NCBI RefSeq assembly: GCF_025232395.1
Contig: NZ_CP065938.1
Location: 992,001-1,056,000, forward strand
Direction of reading: 5' to 3'
Origin: Taurinivorans muris
GTDB taxonomy: Bacteria; Desulfobacterota; Desulfovibrionia; Desulfovibrionales; Desulfovibrionaceae
Length of the DNA stretch: 64,000 bases
Positions 53,113 through 60,656 of this stretch are shown here, in pieces; positions within the stretch are counted from its first letter, which is position 1; every line of letters begins with the position of its first letter. The notes under the pieces are model-generated. The model ran no database searches and was not told the origin of the DNA. It worked only from the letters and a program-made list of their open reading frames with translations. A program made the position numbers and the translations under genes.

Positions 53113-53655
53113 ATGGATTCTACTGCTGCAAAACCTTCCGAATGGAATTTCCAACTTCCGCAAATCAACCCGGACACGATAAAACTTTCCCATACCCCGC
53201 GCAAAGCGCGTATTGATGATGTCAACGCCATGTCAACGCTTATCAATGAATTTGCTTCCGCCAAAATCATGCTTGCGCGCGGACCGCTTTACCTTTATCA
53301 AAGCATTCAGGACTATATGCTCATAACAGGCGAAGCAGACGGAAAGGAAGTCGTTGTCGCCTGCGGCGGACTGCATGTTTTATGGGAAGATCTTGCGGAA
53401 ATACGCTCTGTGGCAGTGCACCCCGCCTTGCAAAACCGCGGGCTCGGCAAACTTCTGATTGACGCCCTTAGGGAAAATGCGAAAAGTATAGGCGTTAAAG
53501 ACTTGTTCGTGTTTACGCTCGCGCCTAAATTCTTTACCTCTGTCGGCTTCAGCGAAATGCCCCGTGAACAAATTCCCCCTGTTGTCTGGTCCGAATGTTC
53601 CAAATGCCCCAAGTTTTATAAATGTGACGAAATCGGCATGATTCAGCACTTATAG
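53113..53655 (+). CDS. argA: Short-form N-acetylglutamate synthase (GNAT)
   Basis: A 180-residue GNAT acetyltransferase. The acetyl-CoA motif reads VAVHPALQNRGLGKLLIDAL. The ending SECSKCPKFYKCDEIGM is characteristic of short N-acetylglutamate synthases seen in Desulfovibrio and related bacteria. It is followed 7 bases later by argB, which supports the assignment: it would acetylate glutamate with acetyl-CoA for arginine synthesis. Confidence 0.88.
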   Translation: MDSTAAKPSEWNFQLPQINPDTIKLSHTPRKARIDDVNAMSTLINEFASAKIMLARGPLYLYQSIQDYMLITGEADGKEVVVACGGLHVLWEDLAEIRSVAVHPALQNRGLGKLLIDALRENAKSIGVKDLFVFTLAPKFFTSVGFSEMPREQIPPVVWSECSKCPKFYKCDEIGMIQHL

Positions 53656-53662
53656 GATTTCC

Positions 53663-54478
53663 ATGAAACCATTAACTGTCATAAAATACGGCGGTCACGC
53701 CATGAGCGACCCCGTCCTCAATAAAGCCTTTGCCCAAAATATCAGCCTTGCCCGCGAAAAATGGGATATTGTCATCGGGCACGGCGGAGGACCGCAAATC
53801 AATGCACTTCTTGGCAAACTGAACATTGAAAGCTCTTTTAAAAACGGTTTGCGCATCACTAACGCCGAAGCCATGAAAGCGGTTGAAATGGCTCTTTGCG
53901 GCGATGTGAACACGTGGCTCGTAAGCTTGTTATGCAAAGAACACTGCAAAGCTGTCGGACTGACGGGCAAAGACGCCTGCACGCTTCTGGCAAAAAAAAA
54001 TGCCGATACCGAGCTTGGCTTTGTTGGCGAAGTGACACAGGTCAATCCGAACCTTTGCCGTATTTTGCTTGAAAACGATCATATTCCCGTTGTCGCCCCT
54101 ATCGGCTATGAAGAAAACACGGCAAACAGCCTCAATATCAATGCAGACACGGCAACGGGCGCTTTGGCGGGAGCTTTGAAAGCGGACGTTTTTATCCTTG
54201 TCACTGATGTCGCAGGAGTTTTGGATAAAAACAAAAATCTCTTGCCTCACCTCGAGTTATCACAAATACAAGCCCTAAAAGCTGATGAAACCATTTACGG
54301 CGGCATGCTTCCAAAAATTGAAAGCTGTGAACACGCCATTGACAAGGGCTGCAAAGCCGCCCTTATTTTTGACGGGAAAAATGCAGCAAACGTATCCGTT
54401 ATTTTAAATGAAGTGCACTACGCTCTTTCGCACAACGATTTTTCAAAACTCAATTACGGAACACTGATTACCCAATAA
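53663..54478 (+). CDS. argB: Acetylglutamate kinase
   Basis: A 271-residue amino-acid kinase phosphorylating N-acetylglutamate. Landmarks are VIKYGGHAM (lysine loop), IGHGGGPQINALL, RITNAEAMKAVEMAL, GLTGKDA, LNINADTATGALA and GGMLPKIESC. The start of the frame follows NAGS closely, and argF follows after 9 bases. Confidence 0.96.
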   Translation: MKPLTVIKYGGHAMSDPVLNKAFAQNISLAREKWDIVIGHGGGPQINALLGKLNIESSFKNGLRITNAEAMKAVEMALCGDVNTWLVSLLCKEHCKAVGLTGKDACTLLAKKNADTELGFVGEVTQVNPNLCRILLENDHIPVVAPIGYEENTANSLNINADTATGALAGALKADVFILVTDVAGVLDKNKNLLPHLELSQIQALKADETIYGGMLPKIESCEHAIDKGCKAALIFDGKNAANVSVILNEVHYALSHNDFSKLNYGTLITQ

Positions 54479-54487
54479 GGAGAAGAT

Positions 54488-55495
54488 ATGGCTGTTTCTT
54501 TAATCGGCAGAGATTTTTTGAAAATTGCGGATTTTACAAAAGAAGAATTACTCTATTTGCTCGATGTTGCGGCTTTTTTAAAAAAAGCCAACAAATCCGG
54601 CACGGAACAAAAATATATGCAGGGCAAAAAAATTGCGCTCATTTTTGAAAAAGACTCTACAAGAACACGCTGTTCCTTTGAATGTGCCGCTTTTGACCAA
54701 GGCGGACACGCCATTTATCTGAGCAGCGGTTCGCAAATCGGCAAAAAAGAGTCCATGGCGGATACGGCGCGCGTCCTTTCCCGCATGTTCGACGGTATCG
54801 AATACCGCGGTTTCGGACAGGAAATTGTCGAAACCCTTGCCAAATATGCCGATGTGCCAGTTTGGAACGGGCTTACGAACGAATCCCACCCCACGCAGAT
54901 TTTAGCGGATTTTCTCACCATGCGTGAGCACAGCACAAAAGATTTAAACGAAATAACGTTCGCCTATATCGGCGATTCCCGCTTCAATATGGCAAATTCC
55001 CTTATGCTCGGCGCTTCCATCATTGGCATGGATTGCAGAATAATTGCTCCCAAATCCCTGCAGCCTGAACAAAAATATCAAGACATGGCGCAAAAATTCG
55101 CAGAAAAATCCCATGCGAAAATCACCATTACGGACAATATCGAAGAAGGCGTTAAAAATTGCGATTTCCTCTATACCGACGTATGGGTTTCCATGGGAGA
55201 ACCGAAAGAAGCTTGGGCTGAACGCATCGCCCTTTTAAAACCCTATCAAATCAACAGCCGTGTCATGGCGCTGACCCAAAACCCAAACTGCAAATTCCTG
55301 CACTGCCTGCCGGCTTTCCATGACAGAAACACCACTATCGGCGAAGAAATTTATCAGGAATTCGGCTTGGACGGAATCGAAGTCAGCAATGAAGTATTTG
55401 AATCGGATGCTTCCATTGTTTTTGATGAAGCCGAAAACCGCCTGCATACGATTAAAGCCGTAATGGTTGCAAGTTTTGCAGACGTTCTTGGTTAA
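54488..55495 (+). CDS. argF: Ornithine carbamoyltransferase
   Basis: A 335-residue transcarbamylase making citrulline from ornithine and carbamoyl phosphate. The carbamoyl-phosphate loop is [12 protein letters not shown], followed by [19 protein letters not shown], the ornithine motif [10 protein letters not shown] and [10 protein letters not shown]. It ends the NAGS-argB-argF group; AAGGAGAAG precedes the ATG. Confidence 0.96.
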   Translation: MAVSLIGRDFLKIADFTKEELLYLLDVAAFLKKANKSGTEQKYMQGKKIALIFEKDSTRTRCSFECAAFDQGGHAIYLSSGSQIGKKESMADTARVLSRMFDGIEYRGFGQEIVETLAKYADVPVWNGLTNESHPTQILADFLTMREHSTKDLNEITFAYIGDSRFNMANSLMLGASIIGMDCRIIAPKSLQPEQKYQDMAQKFAEKSHAKITITDNIEEGVKNCDFLYTDVWVSMGEPKEAWAERIALLKPYQINSRVMALTQNPNCKFLHCLPAFHDRNTTIGEEIYQEFGLDGIEVSNEVFESDASIVFDEAENRLHTIKAVMVASFADVLG

Positions 55496-55566
55496 TCGTG
55501 CAAATGTTTAAACTTTTAACCGGCATTTCATACAACAACCGTACATAACTATTTTAATCGATACAA

Positions 55567-55610
55567 AAAACAGCCCTATGACAGAGTTATGACCATCATA
55601 GGGCTGTTTT
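55567..55610. terminator. Bidirectional intrinsic terminator
   Basis: A 15-bp stem (AAAACAGCCCTATGA, 55567-55581, with 55596-55610) has a 14-base loop and A/T-runs on both sides, between convergent argF and the symporter gene. Confidence 0.85.
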
Positions 55611-55628
55611 ATTTTGGTTAACCTATTG

Positions 55629-56843
55629 TTATTCTTCACTGTCCTGCGGCAATACAAAATCACCTTCAAGCTTTGAAACAAAAAGCGCACCGGTTGCGTC
55701 ACCAAGAACGTTCAATGATGTTCTCATCATATCAAGTATTCTGTCAACGCCGGCAATAACGGCAATGGCTTCCAGCGGAATGCCGACTTGCGTAAATACC
55801 ATGGTGATCATAATCAAAGCAGCCCCGGGAACACCGATACTGCCGATAGAAGCGAGCACAGCCATAACAATGATGAGAAGCTGCTTGTCAATGGTTAAAT
55901 CAATACCGTATAACGCAGCGGCAAAAATACCCGCAACTCCCATGTAAATCGCGGCACCGTCCATATTGATGGTATTGCCCAAAGGAATCATAAAACTGGA
56001 AACAGGTTTTGAAGCACCGAGCTTTTGCACGCTTTGCAGGTTTGTTGAAAGGGCTGCCGCACTGGATGTGCTTGTGAACGCAATAAGCAAAGGAGAAGCG
56101 ATACCTTTGAAAAATTGTCTGATTTTCAAACCGGTGAAACGGATACATGGGACATAGCATAAAAGGATATGCAATATGCAGGCAACAAACATAGTGATAA
56201 TAAGCTCAAGCAGAGGCAGCAAAACATCCAAGCCATACGTACCAACGGTAAAGGTCATCAAGCCAAAAACTCCGATTGGGGCATAATACATAATGGCAGT
56301 TGTAATTTTAAGCATTATTTCCGCCAAGCCTTCAAACATGCGAAGAACAACTTCATACTCTTTTTTCAGAGTGCTGCAAGCCATACCGACAAAAAGAGCA
56401 AAGAAAATAACCTGCAGCATATTCCCCTTAGTGAGTGCTTCAAAGGGATTTAACGGAATAATATCCATAAAGACTTTTAAAAGTGAAGGAGGATTTACAT
56501 TAAGAGCCTTAACTCCTTCCGTCGAAATGGTAAGACCTACACCCGGCTGAATTACATTCGCAATAACAACGCCAATGGTAACGGCAATAGCAGTTGTTCC
56601 AACATAGTAACAAAGCGTTTTTACCGCAATATTGCCAAGCTTATGCAAATCGCCGACAGAACTGGCACCGGCGACCAATGTTGTGAAAACAAGCGGAACA
56701 ACAACCATTCTGATGAGAGTAATAAAGATGTCCCCAAGAGGTTTGAAATACGCAGGGCTAATGCCGACAGCAGAAACAATCAAACCGCAAACACAACCTA
56801 AAACCAATGCCAAAAGCATTTGTGTTGTTAAACTTATTTTCAT
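55629..56843 (-). CDS. Dicarboxylate/amino acid:cation symporter (DAACS; GltP/DctA-like)
   Basis: A 404-residue inner-membrane symporter. FITLIRMVVVPLVFTTL, the serine-rich hairpin FTSTSSAAALSTNL, the NMDGAAIYMGV metal/substrate segment and GVDRILDMMRTSLNVLGDA are diagnostic of glutamate/aspartate or C4-dicarboxylate carriers. I use the ATG at 56843, which has AAGGAGG upstream; a frame to 56903 has no site. The promoter carries a perfect 20-bp palindrome that reappears upstream of the racemase, suggesting joint control. Confidence 0.93.
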   Translation of the reverse strand: MKISLTTQMLLALVLGCVCGLIVSAVGISPAYFKPLGDIFITLIRMVVVPLVFTTLVAGASSVGDLHKLGNIAVKTLCYYVGTTAIAVTIGVVIANVIQPGVGLTISTEGVKALNVNPPSLLKVFMDIIPLNPFEALTKGNMLQVIFFALFVGMACSTLKKEYEVVLRMFEGLAEIMLKITTAIMYYAPIGVFGLMTFTVGTYGLDVLLPLLELIITMFVACILHILLCYVPCIRFTGLKIRQFFKGIASPLLIAFTSTSSAAALSTNLQSVQKLGASKPVSSFMIPLGNTINMDGAAIYMGVAGIFAAALYGIDLTIDKQLLIIVMAVLASIGSIGVPGAALIMITMVFTQVGIPLEAIAVIAGVDRILDMMRTSLNVLGDATGALFVSKLEGDFVLPQDSEE

Positions 56844-56888
56844 AAGTTCCTCCTTGTTAGAATAAATGAAATATATATTTTTAAACTT

Positions 56889-56908
56889 ATATAATGTCGA
56901 CATTATAT
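56889..56908 (-). promoter_or_regulatory. Palindromic operator of the symporter gene
   Basis: A perfect 20-bp palindrome centred on GTCGAC (core TAATGTCGACATTA at 56892-56905) overlaps the predicted -10 and start site. The same core is found in the racemase promoter. The type resembles GntR-family (FCD) operators, but the regulator is not in the window. Confidence 0.7.
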
Positions 56909-56928
56909 TATTTTATTCACATAGTCAA
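56902..56928 (-). promoter_or_regulatory. Promoter of the symporter gene
   Basis: On the minus strand TTGACT (56923-56928) is followed by TATAAT (56902-56907) after 15 bases; with 17 bases the -10 would be TAATGT. Either way the -10 lies inside the palindrome. Confidence 0.55.
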
Positions 56929-57092
56929 TACAAAAAGCATTTATCCATGATATGTTGAAAAAATTTCGTATAAATTTCTTTATAAAATAAATAATTATCA
57001 TAAGATGAAAATAAAATGGCTCAGCATGAAAAATGATATTGATACGGATTTAGAGATAACCCGTTTTAAATAATTTATGAAAGTTTTATTTT

Positions 57093-57187
57093 AATCACAC
57101 AGCCGCAAAGTCTTATTTATTGCGTCTAAAAAGAAAATTTTTACGGTATTTAATGAGGATAGAGAATAACGCTGTGTGATTTTTTTA
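57093..57187 (+). ncRNA. Candidate structured RNA with terminator-like end
   Basis: AATCACACAGC (57093-57103) is complementary to GCTGTGTGATT (57171-57181), an 11-bp closing stem around a 67-base interior, followed by a T-run. The interior can form CGCAA/TTGCG (57104-57108 with 57120-57124) and TAAAAA/TTTTTA hairpins. The T-run follows only in the plus direction. No family match is known to me; it could be a small RNA or a multibranched terminator. Confidence 0.4.
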
Positions 57188-57388
57188 ACTTCTATTCCAT
57201 GAACTGACATTCAGAAATAATGGCAAAATTAATAAAACCATATTAAATACCAGTAAGAATACCATTTGCATTTTGATTGAAAAATAAACGCTACTAAATA
57301 AGAACAGGCTGGGATATCTCTCTAAATTGTTTAGAGTCATATAATCAATGTATTATAATAAAAATATGAAAAACAGGTAAACGTGATT

Positions 57389-57511
57389 TTGAACTTGGCA
57401 GTTCCACCCTTTGGGTGAGGGAGCGTCGGCACTTTGCTGTAGAAGAATGAAATCGAAGGGAATGCCCGATTTTACATCTTGTTAACCATTACGGCAATTG
57501 ATAATGGAACG
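57389..57511 (+). repeat. Interspersed repeat, copy A
   Basis: This segment is closely related to the reverse complement of about 61965-62095. Over the best 58 bases roughly 48 match, including GGGAGCGTC, TTGCTGTA and AGAATGAAATCG blocks; weaker similarity runs on through a TTA.CC.T.ACGG stretch. It ends right before the racemase promoter. In one frame the two copies encode similar peptides (QFHPLGEGASALCC and QFHSLGAGASASCC), but copy A has stops and a frame shift. Confidence 0.7.
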
Positions 57512-57512
57512 C

Positions 57513-57541
57513 TTGACAACAGAAAACAGAAAGTGTATTTA
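57513..57541 (+). promoter_or_regulatory. Sigma-70 promoter upstream of the racemase gene
   Basis: TTGACA (57513-57518) is followed after 17 bases by TATTTA (57536-57541). The palindromic operator starts 2 bases later. The leader to the racemase would be over 500 bases long. Confidence 0.6.
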
Positions 57542-57543
57542 TT

Positions 57544-57557
57544 TAATGTCGACATTA
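57544..57557 (+). promoter_or_regulatory. Second copy of the TAATGTCGACATTA operator
   Basis: A perfect 14-bp palindrome identical to the core of the symporter operator lies over the predicted start site. The flanks also match partly (TAT/ATTATTT on the right side). Confidence 0.7.
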
Positions 57558-58075
57558 TTATTATTTAAAGTTGTTATAAAAAAATCATTGCGAACGGCAA
57601 AGCTCTTAAATCACTAAATCCTTATCCACAAGCCGTTCAATTCAGCAGGTTAGCATGATTTCCGGGCAATTGGAAATCATCTCCTGAAATGAAAAACTTG
57701 CTGAAAACGCGTAAAAACTCAGGCAGAACAAACGTTAACATACTATATTCCTTTGGAATGAGACGAAAAAACAAAACATTGAAGAGGTGTAAAACCAACC
57801 GTAATCATAGCGAAATTGGGCGATTATAAAAATATCAGCACAATATATTCAACCAACAGTATTCAATAAAAAATTTTCCGGCATATTTCGCAGTGCCACT
57901 CACCGATTATTTTTAAACGCTTTGATTGAAATTGAGAGTATTGCCGCTTTGTAAAACGGAATTAAACTAAGGAGAACAAAGCATGAATTCAGCACAATTT
58001 CCACGCCGCGGGCATACGCAGAAAATATACGCTTGCCCAAAATCTTTTTAATATGAAACAAAGAGAGCCGGATAG
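57558..58075 (+). other. Long leader of the racemase gene
   Basis: About 520 bases without a convincing gene. It includes a 9-bp hairpin (ATGATTTCC 57655-57663 with 57672-57680), a 46-codon frame from 57689 with no ribosome-binding site, and a 22-codon frame with a good site (57983-58051, listed separately). Confidence 0.5.
57983..58051 (+). CDS. Possible 22-residue leader peptide
   Basis: The ATG at 57983 has a strong AAGGAG 10 bases upstream and opens a 22-codon frame with basic and aromatic residues. It ends 25 bases before the racemase start. A second 8-codon frame after it ends in TGA overlapping the racemase ATG (ATGA). Translation of these could bring ribosomes to the racemase start, whose own site is weak. 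It may also be chance. Confidence 0.3.
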   Translation: MNSAQFPRRGHTQKIYACPKSF

Positions 58076-58861
58076 ATGAAAAATGAAACGGGTGCCACCA
58101 CTGCAAAATGCATAGGCGTATTGGGCGGATTGGGTCCATATGCGGGGCTTGATTTCGTGCATAAGGTTTTTGACTGCACCAATGCCGCAACAGACCAAGA
58201 ACACTTGCCTGTTCTTTTATACTCGTTTCCCAATGCCATTCCCCCGCGGGTGGAGTTTTTGCTGGGAAAAACGACTATCAACCCAGGTTATGCCATGGGG
58301 GAATTATTGGTGCGTTTGGCAAAAGCCGGAGCAAGTGTTATCGGTATTCCCTGCAATACCGCTCACAGCGCCTCCATTTTGGATGTCGCGCTTGATATTT
58401 TATACAAATCGGGCTTTCAGGGACAATTTGTGCATATGATTGCAGAAACGGCAAACCATATCCGCACGGCACACCCGGCTGCCCAAAATGTGGGAGTGCT
58501 TTGCACGCAGGGAGCATATCATTCCAAAGTCTTCGATATGCATTTCAATAGGTATGGATTGAATGTTTCATATTTGGAAGATGAAGGAAGAGCCCTTTTA
58601 CAAAACGCTATCAGCAATTCAAGTTATGGAATTAAAGCTTTTTCAAGTCCCGTGACGGATAGGGCAAAAAATGATATTGGATTGCAGGCAGCACATTTGG
58701 CGGAAAAAAATGCCGATTGTATCATCATGGGCTGCACAGAACTTCCACTGGCGTTATCCGGCACGGATTTCCAAGGCATTCCTTTGTTAGACCCCACAAA
58801 AATTCTGGCTGAAAGTTTAATTAAGGCTTTCGATGCAACAAAACTGAAACATAATCATTAA
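58076..58861 (+). CDS. Aspartate/glutamate racemase family protein
   Basis: A 261-residue cofactor-independent racemase. The start GVLGGLGPYAGLDFVHKV is the N-terminal motif. The two catalytic cysteines are in IPCNTAHS and MGCTELPLAL. A likely role is interconversion of D- and L-aspartate or glutamate. The shared operator with the symporter gene suggests uptake and racemisation of an acidic amino acid as one pathway. The ribosome-binding site is weak, so coupling to upstream small frames is possible. A terminator follows. Confidence 0.92.
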   Translation: MKNETGATTAKCIGVLGGLGPYAGLDFVHKVFDCTNAATDQEHLPVLLYSFPNAIPPRVEFLLGKTTINPGYAMGELLVRLAKAGASVIGIPCNTAHSASILDVALDILYKSGFQGQFVHMIAETANHIRTAHPAAQNVGVLCTQGAYHSKVFDMHFNRYGLNVSYLEDEGRALLQNAISNSSYGIKAFSSPVTDRAKNDIGLQAAHLAEKNADCIIMGCTELPLALSGTDFQGIPLLDPTKILAESLIKAFDATKLKHNH

Positions 58862-58896
58862 AAAGACCTCTCTCCTCTGTATGCGAATACGCTCCG

Positions 58897-58920
58897 GGCT
58901 ATCTTGAATAGCCTTTTTTT
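58897..58920 (+). terminator. Intrinsic terminator of the racemase gene
   Basis: GGCTAT (58897-58902) pairs with ATAGCC (58908-58913) across CTTGA and is followed by seven T. Confidence 0.85.
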
Positions 58921-59152
58921 GCGATTAAGGATATGCTGCTGATAAAATCTTTAAACGCAATATATGATTACATGAACAAGAACATTTCCTGCTGATATTA
59001 AGAATAATTATCATCGAACAACCATAAAGCAAAACAACCTATCTTGCTTATTGCCAAAAAGTCTTGGGGAAAAACCATTTTTTTTACAATAGGAACATCA
59101 GAACGATTTTGTTCCGCCACCTTGGGCTTTTTTATGAATACAGCCACATTCT

Positions 59153-59161
59153 CCCCCCCCC
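59153..59161 (+). repeat. C9 homopolymer upstream of the MBOAT gene
   Basis: Nine consecutive C in an otherwise AT-rich leader, 60 bases before the start codon. Such tracts are prone to slipped-strand mispairing. Confidence 0.85.
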
Positions 59162-59188
59162 TTTTTCCCGATTTCGGCTTGACTATCC

Positions 59189-59202
59189 TATATATATATA
59201 TA
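59189..59202 (+). repeat. (TA)7 dinucleotide repeat in the MBOAT promoter region
   Basis: Seven TA units lie between a TTGACT (59179-59184) and the ribosome-binding site. A change in unit number would shift the spacing between a -35 and any -10 in the TA run. Confidence 0.8.
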
Positions 59203-59220
59203 TTGGAGCGAGGAGGAAAT

Positions 59221-60645
59221 ATGGTTTTCAGTTCTTTTGAATATTTTTTATGCTTCTTGCCCATAACGATTTTTATTTATTATTTTTTCCTCTACACCCG
59301 CTGCACAAAGTATTTATTATTTATTCTTATCCTAAGCTCTCTCTTTTTTTACGGGTATTGGGAGCCAAAAAACTTATATATTATCATTAGTTCCGTCCTT
59401 GTTAACTATTTTTTCAGCAAACTTCTGCTTGCAGAAAACAAATACAGAAAACCAATTTTCATTCTCTCGATTGTTTTCAATGTGCTTTTAATATTTATTT
59501 ATAAATACTTGGATTTTTCCATTTCCATAGTCAATTATTGCTTCAGACAGGAACTGCCCTATTTTCATATTATTTTGCCCATTGGCATCAGCTTTTTCAC
59601 ATTCCAGCAAATCGCATATTTATCCGACTGTTACACCAAAAAACATCTCGCTTCCAGTGAGGGTTTTCTCAATTACTGCTGTTTTATTTGCTTTTTTCCA
59701 CAGCTTATTGCCGGTCCGATAGTTCACCATAAAGACCTTATCCCGCAATTTTACTCTATTCAAAATCAAATCATCCGTTGGAAAAATATCCACTATGCAC
59801 TTTTATTTTTTGTCATCGGACTTTCCAAAAAATTGCTTATTGCGGATAATCTTTCCCCTCTTGTCTCCTATTGCTTCGATTCAGACATAAAACTTACCTT
59901 CCTTGAAGCGCTTTTTGGCAGTCTTTGCTATACGTTTCAACTCTATTTTGATTTTTCCGGTTATTCCGACATGGCGATCGGAAGCGCTCTTTTCTTCAAT
60001 ATCAAACTCCCCCACAACTTTTTCTCGCCCTATAAAGCTTTATCTATCAGAGATTTTTGGCGGCGCTGGCATATCACCCTTTCCATTTGGCTCCGTGATT
60101 ATATTTACATTCCTTTAGGCGGAAACAGAAAAGGAAAATTCCGCACGTATGCCAACCTCTTTATCACTTTTCTGATCGGCGGGATTTGGCACGGTGCGTC
60201 CATTACTTTTATCATTTGGGGGATCATGCACGGGCTTGCTCTCATCCTCCACAGAATTTGGAATGAAAAAAACGCATTCAAATTACCCGCTTTTTTCGCA
60301 TGGCTTCTCACGTTTTCTTTTGTCAATTTTGCATGGATTATTTTCAGGGCAAAAGAATTGAATGACATAACGAATTTTTTCAAAGCCCTTACCTTTCAGC
60401 GAAGTTTCAATTTCAGCAAACCTTTTATCCAAACAATCATCGAACCTATCCCCTTATATCCTGAAAAAGCGCTGCTTATTATTTCTGTTCTTTTTCTGAT
60501 AATTTTCACCAAAAATAGCCAGCAATTGCAAAACAAATTCAAAACATGCCGGTTTACTGTTTATTGCGCAATTCTTGCCGTACTTTGCATTTTAAAACTT
60601 CTTCACCCTGAAAACACGCAAGAATTCATTTATTTTCAATTTTAA
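59221..60645 (+). CDS. MBOAT family O-acyltransferase (AlgI/DltB-like)
   Basis: A 474-residue inner-membrane acyltransferase with about ten hydrophobic segments. Diagnostic segments are LPIGISFFTFQQIAYLSDCY, FFPQLIAGPIVHH, YFDFSGYSDMAIG, RDFWRRWHITLSIWLRDYIYIPLGG and GIWHGASITFIIWG, the last holding the catalytic His. It would transfer acyl groups, probably acetyl, across the membrane to a surface polysaccharide. GAGGAGG precedes the ATG. It is paired with the SGNH-like gene 11 bases downstream. Confidence 0.94.
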   Translation: MVFSSFEYFLCFLPITIFIYYFFLYTRCTKYLLFILILSSLFFYGYWEPKNLYIIISSVLVNYFFSKLLLAENKYRKPIFILSIVFNVLLIFIYKYLDFSISIVNYCFRQELPYFHIILPIGISFFTFQQIAYLSDCYTKKHLASSEGFLNYCCFICFFPQLIAGPIVHHKDLIPQFYSIQNQIIRWKNIHYALLFFVIGLSKKLLIADNLSPLVSYCFDSDIKLTFLEALFGSLCYTFQLYFDFSGYSDMAIGSALFFNIKLPHNFFSPYKALSIRDFWRRWHITLSIWLRDYIYIPLGGNRKGKFRTYANLFITFLIGGIWHGASITFIIWGIMHGLALILHRIWNEKNAFKLPAFFAWLLTFSFVNFAWIIFRAKELNDITNFFKALTFQRSFNFSKPFIQTIIEPIPLYPEKALLIISVLFLIIFTKNSQQLQNKFKTCRFTVYCAILAVLCILKLLHPENTQEFIYFQF

Positions 60646-60656
60646 TAGGTACCACT

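Larger units (their letters stand above)
56929..57512. other. Gene-free region with RNA candidate and repeat copy A
   Basis: No convincing open frame is present in this AT-rich stretch. It contains a hairpin-closed RNA candidate (57093-57187) and copy A of an interspersed repeat (57389-57511), each listed separately. Between them, I see nothing recognisable. Confidence 0.55.
58921..59220 (+). other. AT-rich leader of the MBOAT gene with simple repeats
   Basis: No gene is supported here; an 88-codon minus-strand frame (58998-59264) overlaps the MBOAT start and has no support. The region holds a C9 run and a (TA)7 run, listed separately, and a TTGACT at 59179. The MBOAT reading frame stays open through this region from 59044, but the site before 59221 decides the start. 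Confidence 0.5.

Noticed and set aside
57689-57829. 46-codon frame in the racemase leader
   Set aside because: No ribosome-binding site, lysine/asparagine-rich nonsense-like composition and no known match.
59000-59016. ATAATTATC-like Fur box upstream of the MBOAT gene
   Set aside because: Only half of a site is recognisable in an AT-rich region, with no promoter near it.
58998-59264. 88-codon minus-strand frame over the MBOAT leader
   Set aside because: It is antisense to a clear promoter/leader and start region and has poor composition.
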